This document shows positions 8,499 to 15,763 of a stretch of 64,000 nt of DNA, one piece after another. The stretch spans positions 297,064 through 361,063 of the forward strand of contig CAKUDG010000001.1 of the NCBI GenBank assembly GCA_934644965.1, read 5' to 3'. Under the pieces are notes generated by a model that was not told the DNA's origin, did no database searches, and saw nothing but the letters and a program-made list of their open reading frames with translations. This DNA comes from an uncultured Victivallales bacterium. Lineage in GTDB: Bacteria > Verrucomicrobiota > Lentisphaeria > Victivallales > UBA1829. Each line of letters begins with the position of its first letter. Position 1 is the stretch's first letter. Position numbers and translations under genes: made by a program.

Positions 8499-9656
8499 TC
8501 ACTTCCGGGATGAGACGGAGAGGAAAGCGGATTCCAGATATTCCAGCGCCACATCCTCCCTCCGGCAGAAATCGGCAGATCCGGCATACGAACGCACGGA
8601 GTGCGAAATTTCCTCCAGACGGGGCAGCATGGATTTCAACTGCTCATTCAGCTCCTGCTGGGAGAAGGGTTCGGAGAGCACCGTGCCTCCGGACTCGCGC
8701 ACATAGGGAGAAAAACCGCATTCTCCGCTGCAGAGGACAGGGAGTCCCGAAGCAATTCCTTCGACCAGAACGCTTCCCGCGGATTCTTCCCGAGCCGGAT
8801 GCACCATCAGATCCGAAGCGAGCAGCAGCTCCGGCACATCGTTTCTGCCGCCGAGAACGCGAATTTTCTCCGACACGCCCAGCGCCGATGCCAGAGCCAT
8901 GCAGCGTTTCACGGAACCCGGTCCCGCCAGGCACAGAACACAACGATCCTTCCACCCGGGTGGAAGGGACGCCAGCGCGCGGATGACGCGGTCTCCACCC
9001 TTCAGATCAAAATTGGAAGCCAGAAGAAGAAGTGCCAGATCGTTTTGCGAAAGGCCGAGTTCCGCACGTTTTGAAACACGGAGACTCTCCGCAGCCGCAA
9101 CCGTCTCCGGCCGACGACAGGCCGGATTCATCCCCGGAGGCAGAAGGAAAAAGCGCTGTTCCTGCGTTCCGTAACAGGCAGAATAGTCCGTTTTCTGGCT
9201 CGGAGCAATGTAAAGGATCCGGGTCTCCGAACGGGGGCTGAAAATGGCGGATTCCATCTGCAGAAAGACCCGGTAACGGGGATGGAAACGAAGGGAGAGC
9301 CGACTGTGTTTCTTCGGAAGTTCCGCAGCAAGGCAGTTATCCGCGGCAAAATAAAAATCGCATCCGGCAATCCGGTTGAAAGCGACGGTCAGATCGAATC
9401 GTCCCGGAAGAAGACGGACCTCCTCCTGAAAACGGCGTTCAAAGTCCTTCATGGCCCCGTGATTCGTCAGAGCACGGGTTTTCAGGAAGCGCACGGAAAG
9501 CCCGGACGTCTCCGCGGGAAGAGGCGCATTCTTCCATTCCGACACAAAAACCGTCACCTGATGTCCGCGCGCGACGGCTTTCTCCGCCATGCGCATCATG
9601 TCGCGCTGGAGGCCTCCGAAGGGAAAGTATTTGAAGAGTGCAAACGCCAGATTCAT
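8499..9656 (-). CDS. waaG: LPS core glucosyltransferase WaaG (RfaG) family, GT4
   Basis: 385 residues, close to the E. coli enzyme (374). The N-terminus FALFKYFPFGGLQRDMMRMA is nearly diagnostic of WaaG (UDP-glucose:heptose-II alpha-1,3-glucosyltransferase). Further shared blocks are TNHG, YFAADNCLAAE, FLLPPGMNP, SNFDLKGGDRVIRALASLP, GGRNDVPELLLASDLMVHPAREESAGSVLVEGIASGLPVL (the GT4 E-x7-E region) and EPFSQQELNE. It works at the cytoplasmic face of the inner membrane to extend the lipopolysaccharide inner core. No clear Shine-Dalgarno is seen before the ATG. The waaP-like partner lies 1.4 kb upstream on the same strand with a divergent redox gene between them. The acceptor sugar in this organism could differ. 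Confidence 0.92.
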   Translation of the reverse strand: MNLAFALFKYFPFGGLQRDMMRMAEKAVARGHQVTVFVSEWKNAPLPAETSGLSVRFLKTRALTNHGAMKDFERRFQEEVRLLPGRFDLTVAFNRIAGCDFYFAADNCLAAELPKKHSRLSLRFHPRYRVFLQMESAIFSPRSETRILYIAPSQKTDYSACYGTQEQRFFLLPPGMNPACRRPETVAAAESLRVSKRAELGLSQNDLALLLLASNFDLKGGDRVIRALASLPPGWKDRCVLCLAGPGSVKRCMALASALGVSEKIRVLGGRNDVPELLLASDLMVHPAREESAGSVLVEGIASGLPVLCSGECGFSPYVRESGGTVLSEPFSQQELNEQLKSMLPRLEEISHSVRSYAGSADFCRREDVALEYLESAFLSVSSRK

Positions 9657-10117
9657 TGCAAAGAAGCCAAGTATTCTTTCCTGATTTCAGATTTATCCCT
9701 GATATATTTCCTGTTTTTCAGCGTTTTTTCAGAGAGAGAGAGGTGTCTCTTCTCCAGAGATCCACGTGTCTCTCCGCGGAAAAGAGAGCAGCCGCGGTAA
9801 TAACGCCGCAGAAGGCGGAAGCCGGAATTTCCCCGGGAGCTGCCGTCTCTTTCTCTTGCGGAATATAATACAGGAAGCTCCTGCTTGCAAGCTCATTTTC
9901 CTTCAGAGCGGACTCCCGGAAACGGATTGTTTCCGGGGGAAAGAAGGGAAAGAAAATGGGAAATCTTGCTTTTTTCCCTCCCGAACTGTTTCTTTTCCTT
10001 TTTTTCTTTTCTTTTCCTCTCCCTCCGCTTTCCCGGCAGAGGACTTGAAAAAAGGAAGCAGCCCGTATACATTTCCCTGTCGGGATTCAACCAGAAGGCA
10101 AAAGGAGGAATGTTCTT
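9657..10117. other. Divergent intergenic region waaG / nitroreductase
   Basis: 460 bp without a supported gene; frames here are pyrimidine- or purine-rich low-complexity shadows. It holds the probable promoter of the plus-strand nitroreductase (10045-10071), its ribosome site AAAGGAGGAA (10101-10110), and AT-rich sequence (9690-9720) that may drive waaG, although no clean -35/-10 pair was found for it. Confidence 0.4.
10045..10071 (+). promoter_or_regulatory. Promoter candidate for ferredoxin-nitroreductase
   Basis: TTGAAA (10045-10050), 15-bp spacer, TATACA (10066-10071). The spacer is one to two bases shorter than usual. Predicted leader is about 40 nt. Confidence 0.4.
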
Positions 10118-10981
10118 ATGTATAAAGAATCCATCGAACTGAAAATCGACCATGGGAAATGCATACGCTGCGGACTCTGTGTTGAAAAATGCGTCAACCG
10201 CGTTCTTTCCATGGGGAAAGAGGGAGGATATCCGGAAGAGGCAGAGGACGGAGGATCGGCCAGATGCATTCACTGCGCACACTGCGTCATGATCTGTCCG
10301 GAAGGAGCTCTTTCCATCGACGGCATTTCTCCGGACAGCTGTCCGGCCCCCGGGATCTTCCCGGATCCGGAAAGAATGCGGGATCTGCTGCGGGGCCGGC
10401 GCTCCTTCCGCCATTACAAGCGCGAAAACGTGCCGCAGGAAACGCTCCGGGAACTGCTGGACGCCATGCGTTTCTCCCCGACAGGCGTCAACAATCACCG
10501 TCTTCATTTTGCCGTGGTCGACAATCTGGAAAGCATGGACACACTGCGCGAGTACACCAATTCCAAAGTTCTTGAACTGCTGGAAAAAGCTCCGGACTCC
10601 GCCCCGGCAATGAAATTCGCGCCGTCGAAACAGGCGATTCTGAAAGGAGAGGATCCGATTTTCCGTAGGGCGCCGCACCTTCTGCTGGTGTCAAGCCCGG
10701 AGGACGCGCCGTGCGCCGAAATCGACCCGATCATCGCGCTGAGCTATTTTGAACTGTATGCGCAGAGCAGAAACATCGGGACGCTCTGGTGCGGAAGAGC
10801 CATGTCCGCCTTTCATTCGGCTGCTCCGGAAGTCTTCCGCTTTCTGGGAATTCCGGAGCATTACAGGCCCGGCTACGCAATGCTCTTCGGAATCCCGGAA
10901 TTCGGATTCCAGAGGGTTGTGATTCCCTCCCCCGTGAGAGTCAGCCGTCCGCTGGGAAAGAACATCGCCTCCTTCCGCTGA
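10118..10981 (+). CDS. Ferredoxin-nitroreductase fusion (FMN oxidoreductase)
   Basis: 287 residues. Residues ~10-70 hold two 4Fe-4S motifs: CIRCGLCVEKC and CIHCAHCVMICP. The nitroreductase domain follows with RRSFRHYK, the FMN-binding RxxRxY-like start, then SPTGVNNH and a C-terminal GIPE segment. This architecture is common in strict anaerobes, where the ferredoxin part passes electrons to FMN; substrates are mostly unknown. A strong ribosome site (AAAGGAGGAA, 7 nt before ATG) supports the start. It stands alone on the plus strand between waaG and waaP and converges on waaP, so it is probably a separate transcription unit inserted between two normally adjacent LPS genes. Confidence 0.92.
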   Translation: MYKESIELKIDHGKCIRCGLCVEKCVNRVLSMGKEGGYPEEAEDGGSARCIHCAHCVMICPEGALSIDGISPDSCPAPGIFPDPERMRDLLRGRRSFRHYKRENVPQETLRELLDAMRFSPTGVNNHRLHFAVVDNLESMDTLREYTNSKVLELLEKAPDSAPAMKFAPSKQAILKGEDPIFRRAPHLLLVSSPEDAPCAEIDPIIALSYFELYAQSRNIGTLWCGRAMSAFHSAAPEVFRFLGIPEHYRPGYAMLFGIPEFGFQRVVIPSPVRVSRPLGKNIASFR

Positions 10982-11090
10982 AAAAGGAAGAAACTCCGGA
11001 GGAAAGCAAAGGTGGGAAGAAACTCGGGGACCTGTGTCCAAAGGCAAGGGAGGAGGAAGATTTTCAGGAGAAAACCCGCCTTCGTCCTTC

Positions 11091-11912
11091 CTATTGCGCC
11101 GGGGGAAGTTCGGGAGAACGGGAGAATTCCTTGCGGTACAGTTTGACCGCCGTGTTCAGGACATCCCGCCAGAGGGACTTGTCCACGGGCGCACCTCCCC
11201 GGGAATAGGCCGCGATAAAGCGCAGGGCGTCTCTTTTCCCGAGTCCCAGATCCATGGACGAGAAAAAAATGCCGGCAAGATCCTTGACCTGCATTCTCCG
11301 GGGAATCCGTCTCCGGATCTCCGCACGGTGCAGGTCCAGCACGAATAAACGCAGTTCCCCTTTTTCAAACGAGCTGCGGTCCAGCAGAAAATGACAGATG
11401 TAGCAGTCCCGGTGATTGACGCCCGCACCGTGCATGACGGAACAGATCCGCGCGAGTTCCGAAATCAGGCGGTGCTTCAATCCGGAAGGGGGCGGGTTGT
11501 CTTTCCACCCGGAGCAGAAGTCCTCCAGACTGGTCATATTGCAGAGTTCCTCGGTCACCAGGAAAGATTCGCGGGAGGCGGGATTGAGCCCCCGTTCGGC
11601 GAAGGCGGCGATTTTCATGGTGTCCAGCCCCAGCGCCTCGAATTTCCGGATGGCAAGATACTCGTTGGCTGCACCAAGGACGGGCTTTTTCAGCTGAAAG
11701 AGGTTTTTGAAGATTTCCCTCCAGCCCACGCCGCGGTGAAGTTTGACGAAGTAGGGTTTCCCCTCCAGGAAAAAACGCAGTGTCTTTCGGTTCTTGACAT
11801 TCCGGAAAACCTGGCCCTCCAGAGAAAACGCGTGCTCAAACAGGGCGGAGGATGAATTGCCGGAGGAAAGCCAGCGGGAAGCAAAAGGGTCATTGAGATA
11901 GGGTTTGAGCAT
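11091..11912 (-). CDS. waaP: LPS core heptose(I) kinase WaaP (RfaP) family
   Basis: 273 residues from the ATG at 11912. An in-frame ATG at 11939 would add nine residues, but MLKPYLNDPFASRW aligns with the E. coli WaaP start (MVELKEPFATLW) and AGGA lies 6 nt before the inner ATG. Kinase-like blocks are conserved: RTLRF-like KTLRFFLEGKPYFVK, KKPVLGAANEYLAI, LDTMKIAAFAERGLNP, the catalytic loop GVNHRDCYICHFLLD (catalytic Asp in HRD) and VLDLHRAEIRRRIPRR. By family knowledge it phosphorylates heptose I of the LPS inner core with ATP, giving the negative charge needed for outer-membrane integrity. It converges with the nitroreductase gene. Confidence 0.93.
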   Translation of the reverse strand: MLKPYLNDPFASRWLSSGNSSSALFEHAFSLEGQVFRNVKNRKTLRFFLEGKPYFVKLHRGVGWREIFKNLFQLKKPVLGAANEYLAIRKFEALGLDTMKIAAFAERGLNPASRESFLVTEELCNMTSLEDFCSGWKDNPPPSGLKHRLISELARICSVMHGAGVNHRDCYICHFLLDRSSFEKGELRLFVLDLHRAEIRRRIPRRMQVKDLAGIFFSSMDLGLGKRDALRFIAAYSRGGAPVDKSLWRDVLNTAVKLYRKEFSRSPELPPAQ

Positions 11913-11947
11913 GTATTTTCCTGTCCTCCACATCTTCATATTCCGTT

Positions 11948-11953
11948 AATATA
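11948..11953 (-). promoter_or_regulatory. -10 element upstream of waaP
   Basis: On the minus strand TATATT (11953 to 11948) would start transcription near 11941, leaving ~29 nt to the preferred ATG at 11912. The -35 region is poor (TTTCAT-like at 16 bp). Its position also argues against the ATG at 11939, which would be essentially leaderless. Confidence 0.35.
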
Positions 11954-12153
11954 CACGAAGTGAAGGCAAATGAAAGCGTTCCATCCGTAAAGTCCCTGAT
12001 TTTCGCGCCGCGGAGGGGGAGGACGCGAAGAAGAGGAATGCAGGAGTAACAGGAAGAATGAGAAGAGAGGGAAAGGAAAGGATCGCCGGACCTGCCCCCT
12101 CCGGGAAAGAAAGGGAAGGAGACATCTTTCCTGGGAAAGAAGAACGGGAAAAT

Positions 12154-12181
12154 TTGAAAATAACGTTTCCGGTGTCATATT
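12154..12181 (+). promoter_or_regulatory. Promoter candidate for the Ser/Thr kinase gene
   Basis: TTGAAA (12154-12159), 16 bp, CATATT (12176-12181). The same -35 and -10 variants recur before tRNA-Ser. Transcription start near 12188, about 47 nt before the ATG at 12235. Confidence 0.5.
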
Positions 12182-12234
12182 TATGGGGTTTTTGAGAGTT
12201 GAGTTCTGCAAACCGGAAAGATGTGCCGCACGCC

Positions 12235-14574
12235 ATGAGATTCAGTTGTCCTTTTTGTTTTTATGCCATGAGCGTGGATGATTCCGCACGCGGTTACCGC
12301 ACCAACTGCACCAGCTGCGGGAAAAGCATTCTCGTACCTTCCAATCCGTTTGACGAAGGATGCATTGTGGGGGATTTTGTGCTCAACAGCAAACTCGGGG
12401 CCGGTTCCATCGGAGCGGTCTACAAAGCGACGCAGATTTCACTTGATCGGCCCGTGGCGCTGAAAATCCTGTTTCCCGAATATATCACGGCCAAAGGAAC
12501 TCGCGACTTTCTGAGAGAAGCCAGGGCCGCGGCAAAGCTGAGCCATACCAATCTGGTTCAGTCCTATGCAGTCGGGGAGGACAACGGAGTCTATTTCATG
12601 GCCATGACTTATATCAGCGGCGAGACTCTCAAAAGCCGTCTCCGTCGGGAAAAGAAAATTCCGGTGGATGAAGCACTTCATATTGTCCAGCAGGTTGCGG
12701 AGGCGCTCTATTACGCCTGGGATGAAAGCAGGCTGATTCACCGCGACGTGAAGCCGGACAACATCATGATCACCGAAGACGGAATCGTCAAGCTCACGGA
12801 TCTCGGGCTTGCCATCAACCAGAGCGAATGGAGGGAGGGCATGGAAATTTCGGGGAGTCCCTCCTACATGAGTCCGGAACAGTTCTGCGGGGAAAAACTC
12901 GATACGAGGAGCGACATCTACAGTTTGGGCGTCACGCTTTACCAGATGCTTTCCGGCCGTCTGCCCTTCTGTGCGGAAACGATCAAGAGCGTCGCCAGAC
13001 AGCATTTCGAGGAAAACGCGGAAGCGCTCCATCACCTGGATCCGAACATTCCCCCCAAAGTGGACGCCCTCGTTCACAAAATGATGGCGAAACATCCGGA
13101 CGACCGTTTCCAGGACATGGAGGCGCTCCTCAATGAAATCTGGATGATCCGCCAGAAAACCGCGCCGAACAAAAGCCTGATCCCGGACGTCCACACCATC
13201 TCCATCAAAAGGCTGGACTATGACATTCAGCATGAGTCCATTGCCGAAAAACGCCATGTCAAAAAGATGGAGCAGCAGATCAAATCCCGCTACGACTATA
13301 TGAAGCTTGTCCTCATCGCCCTGCCCCTGTTGCTGATCCTGCTCATCATTCTGAGTTTCCTTTTCGGAAACCGGATGACCGAAAAGGAAAAAAAGCTCCT
13401 GGAGGATGCCGCCAGTTTTGAACGCTTCGCGGCGGACAGGTCCATGGAGCTTCAGGTCATTCTCACAGAAGGGGAAGCCCTGCTCAAAAAAGTCACTCCG
13501 ATCCAGAATACGGCGGAACAGTATTTTGCGGCGAAAATCAGAAGCATCATGCTGGAACGCAGCCAGGAGGCACTGGAAGCGTCCGTTTCCCGTCTGAAAA
13601 CGGAAAAAGACGCCGCGCTCTCGGATCTTGCCGCCCTCCGTCAGGAGAATGCGGATCTGAAAACGGCTCTGGCCTCCGCAAAGGAAACCTCTCAGCCCTC
13701 CACGGGACAGCAGCAGCCGGAACCATCTGCGGAATCAGAAACGGATCAGGCTTCCGGAGAACCCGCAGGCGTTTCCGGATCCTCTTCGTCTCCTTCTTCT
13801 CCGCAGCAAAACTCTGATACGGATCCGCAGCAGCTGGCTCTGCTGAACGAGGAAATCCTCACGTTGAAAAAGGAACTCAAGACTCAAAGTGCCGCCGCAG
13901 AGTCCTTCAGACGGAAGTACGAGGCAGTTTCCCCGCTTCTCCTGAAAATCAGGAAAGACGACATCCGCGCCCAGATTCTGGAACTCAGAGAACAACGCCG
14001 TTTCAACGATATCGACGTCATGCTCACCATGGAATCCATCCGCTCTCCGGAACTGAAGGACTGGATCCGGAAATGCGAAACGGAAAACGCACGTATCTCC
14101 AGAATTGATACGGCTGTCACGGGAAGCGGAACAAAGTATGCGCTCACATCCTTCGGCAGCGGAGCGAAAATCGTCGTCATTTCCGGCGGGTACATCGATT
14201 ATCAGGAGGACGGCAAAATCCACCAGAAGCCCTGGACACAGTTCTCCACGGATACCCTCTGGCAGATCCTTTCCGCTAAAAACTCCATGAGCCCGGGCGA
14301 GGAAAAGGAAGTGAAGTCCGCCCTGGAACTCCTGAAGGGCAATCCGGGAAACGCCTTGAAACTCCAGCCGGCCAATACCGAACTCTATGAACAAGTCCGC
14401 CTCCTCCGCGAAAATACAATCCGGAGAATCCGCTACGCACTCCCCGGAGACCGGAAACGCGCTGAAATCATGGCTCAGGCACTCCTCCGCCAGCTGGAAG
14501 GCGCCCCCGAATACGAAAAATGGAAAGCGGAGCTGATTCAGCTTTTCAACACATCCAAATCAGACAGCCGCTGA
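12235..14574 (+). CDS. Membrane-bound Ser/Thr protein kinase with zinc ribbon
   Basis: 779 residues from the ATG at 12235; TTG 12199 and GTG 12223 are weaker in-frame starts. Order: zinc ribbon with Cys5/8 and Cys25/28, then a PknB-like kinase domain (about 45-305). Kinase features are the glycine loop GAGSIGAVYKA, Lys77, the catalytic loop HRDVKPDN (Asp171), DLG in place of DFG, and SPSYMSPEQ. A single transmembrane helix (about 358-379) follows. The C-terminal ~400 residues should be periplasmic: a long coiled coil, a Ser/Pro/Gln-rich linker (near 13690-13815) and a globular end. The layout fits a receptor kinase sensing an envelope signal. No phosphatase or FHA gene is adjacent. Kinases of this size are common in PVC bacteria; targets are unknown. 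Confidence 0.92.
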   Translation: MRFSCPFCFYAMSVDDSARGYRTNCTSCGKSILVPSNPFDEGCIVGDFVLNSKLGAGSIGAVYKATQISLDRPVALKILFPEYITAKGTRDFLREARAAAKLSHTNLVQSYAVGEDNGVYFMAMTYISGETLKSRLRREKKIPVDEALHIVQQVAEALYYAWDESRLIHRDVKPDNIMITEDGIVKLTDLGLAINQSEWREGMEISGSPSYMSPEQFCGEKLDTRSDIYSLGVTLYQMLSGRLPFCAETIKSVARQHFEENAEALHHLDPNIPPKVDALVHKMMAKHPDDRFQDMEALLNEIWMIRQKTAPNKSLIPDVHTISIKRLDYDIQHESIAEKRHVKKMEQQIKSRYDYMKLVLIALPLLLILLIILSFLFGNRMTEKEKKLLEDAASFERFAADRSMELQVILTEGEALLKKVTPIQNTAEQYFAAKIRSIMLERSQEALEASVSRLKTEKDAALSDLAALRQENADLKTALASAKETSQPSTGQQQPEPSAESETDQASGEPAGVSGSSSSPSSPQQNSDTDPQQLALLNEEILTLKKELKTQSAAAESFRRKYEAVSPLLLKIRKDDIRAQILELREQRRFNDIDVMLTMESIRSPELKDWIRKCETENARISRIDTAVTGSGTKYALTSFGSGAKIVVISGGYIDYQEDGKIHQKPWTQFSTDTLWQILSAKNSMSPGEEKEVKSALELLKGNPGNALKLQPANTELYEQVRLLRENTIRRIRYALPGDRKRAEIMAQALLRQLEGAPEYEKWKAELIQLFNTSKSDSR

Positions 14575-15235
14575 CACGGACAAAAAACGCAGCTCACGGC
14601 GCGTACACAGCACAGTGTCTCCAGCACCTTCACAGAGAACAGATCGGGGAAGCCTGTCCTTCTGCTCTTCAGAGTGTTCTGAGTATTTTTTTCCCCCCGC
14701 TTCTTCTTTTTCCCCCAGATACCTTCTCTGGGAAAAACGGCTTTCAAGCGCCCCTTTTCCTCCTTACTTGCCCCCCTCTGAAGCATCTTTCAAAAATCAT
14801 GACGGAAAACAAATCCGTAACAGAACTCTTGAGAACGTATGACGCCAGATCATGAAAATACCGAGGCGCTTCTTCTTCCCCAGGATATAAGGCAAGAGCT
14901 TTCACAAGCCGGATACAATGCAGGAGAAGGGGAAATAAATCCCGCATTCCCGGAAAAAAAAGAAAAAATACAAAACTTCTGCTCTTCTTGAAATCCCCGC
15001 TCCCCGGAGCGGGATGATTCCCCGGCATTACTTCTTCTTCAGGCCGTGTTCTCTCTCCCTCCTTCCTGTGCCGTACAGCCAACTGCTCTCCGCAACAACG
15101 GCAAAAAAAGAGGAGAAGCAAGAAAGAAAAAAATGGGAAAGAGAAAAGATGGGAGAGAAAAAAAGGAGTGGAAAGGGGGAAAATCGCCAAAAACGCCCGC
15201 CCCCTTCCCTGTGGCTTCCCTGTGGGGTGTTGGTG
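14575..15235. other. Intergenic region with no supported gene
   Basis: 660 bp between a plus-strand kinase gene and a minus-strand cupin gene (convergent 3' ends). Open frames here are low-complexity (poly-Phe/Leu or Arg/Lys/Glu) and have no family features. Bases 15098-15183 are an almost pure purine tract on the plus strand. No clear terminator hairpin with a T-run was found. Confidence 0.5.
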
Positions 15236-15601
15236 TCAGGAAGACTTTCCGGGATAGGTGCCGATGACAGCAAGAACTTCCAGAGTCTCATTCCCGGAAG
15301 CGGCGATGGAATGGCCTTCCCCGCCGCGGGTGAGAATGCTGTCTCCTGTCTCAAGAATCTTCCGGACGCCGTTGTCATCCACTTCCGCACGACCCCTGAG
15401 AACGAAAAAGATTTCCTCCTCCCCTTTATGAACATGAAAACCGATCGAATTTCCGGGCTCGAGAATGATTTTTGAAAAAAGCCTTGTGCACGATTTCATT
15501 TCTTCACCGGGCTTCCAGATGTGCTGGAACAGGGCGTCGCCTTTGCCGCCGCGCATTTCATGACGGCGTTCCGGGGAAAAATCCGACTGTTTCCTGATCA
15601 T
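15236..15601 (-). CDS. Small cupin-domain protein
   Basis: 121 residues starting at the ATG at 15601, with GAGGTG 6 nt upstream; an in-frame GTG at 15610 is less likely. It is a single double-stranded beta-helix cupin. Motif 1 (GFHVHKGEEEIFFVLRG) gives the metal-binding His-x-His and Glu. Motif 2 contains GDSILTRGGEGHSI with the second His. These residues suggest a divalent metal. Such mini-cupins can be isomerases, dioxygenases or small-molecule sensors, and the function cannot be narrowed. It lies downstream of the activase-dehydratase gene on the same strand but 160 bp away, with its own ribosome site. Confidence 0.85.
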   Translation of the reverse strand: MIRKQSDFSPERRHEMRGGKGDALFQHIWKPGEEMKSCTRLFSKIILEPGNSIGFHVHKGEEEIFFVLRGRAEVDDNGVRKILETGDSILTRGGEGHSIAASGNETLEVLAVIGTYPGKSS

Positions 15602-15644
15602 GGCTGTCACCTCACTTCATCCATTTACAAAAACGAAAATTCAT

Positions 15645-15668
15645 TCAACTGAAGTCAACTGAAGTCAA
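15645..15668. repeat. 10-bp tandem repeat upstream of the cupin gene
   Basis: Two perfect copies of TCAACTGAAG (15645-15654, 15655-15664) and a partial third. On the minus strand this gives two TTGACT boxes 10 bp apart upstream of the cupin gene. They could be -35 boxes or a direct-repeat operator; no good -10 follows either. Confidence 0.45.
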
Positions 15669-15763
15669 AAAAAAAGAAAAAGACCTTTTGCCCCTTTTTT
15701 TCCTCTCTCTTCCCTTCCGGAAACAATGCCAGGCAAATGAGAAAAAGGGATTCCAAAGGGATT

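Noticed and set aside
14744..15190. Minus-strand 148-codon frame in the gap after the kinase gene
   Set aside because: Low-complexity Phe/Leu/Ser sequence produced by purine-rich opposite-strand DNA, with no ribosome site or recognisable domain.
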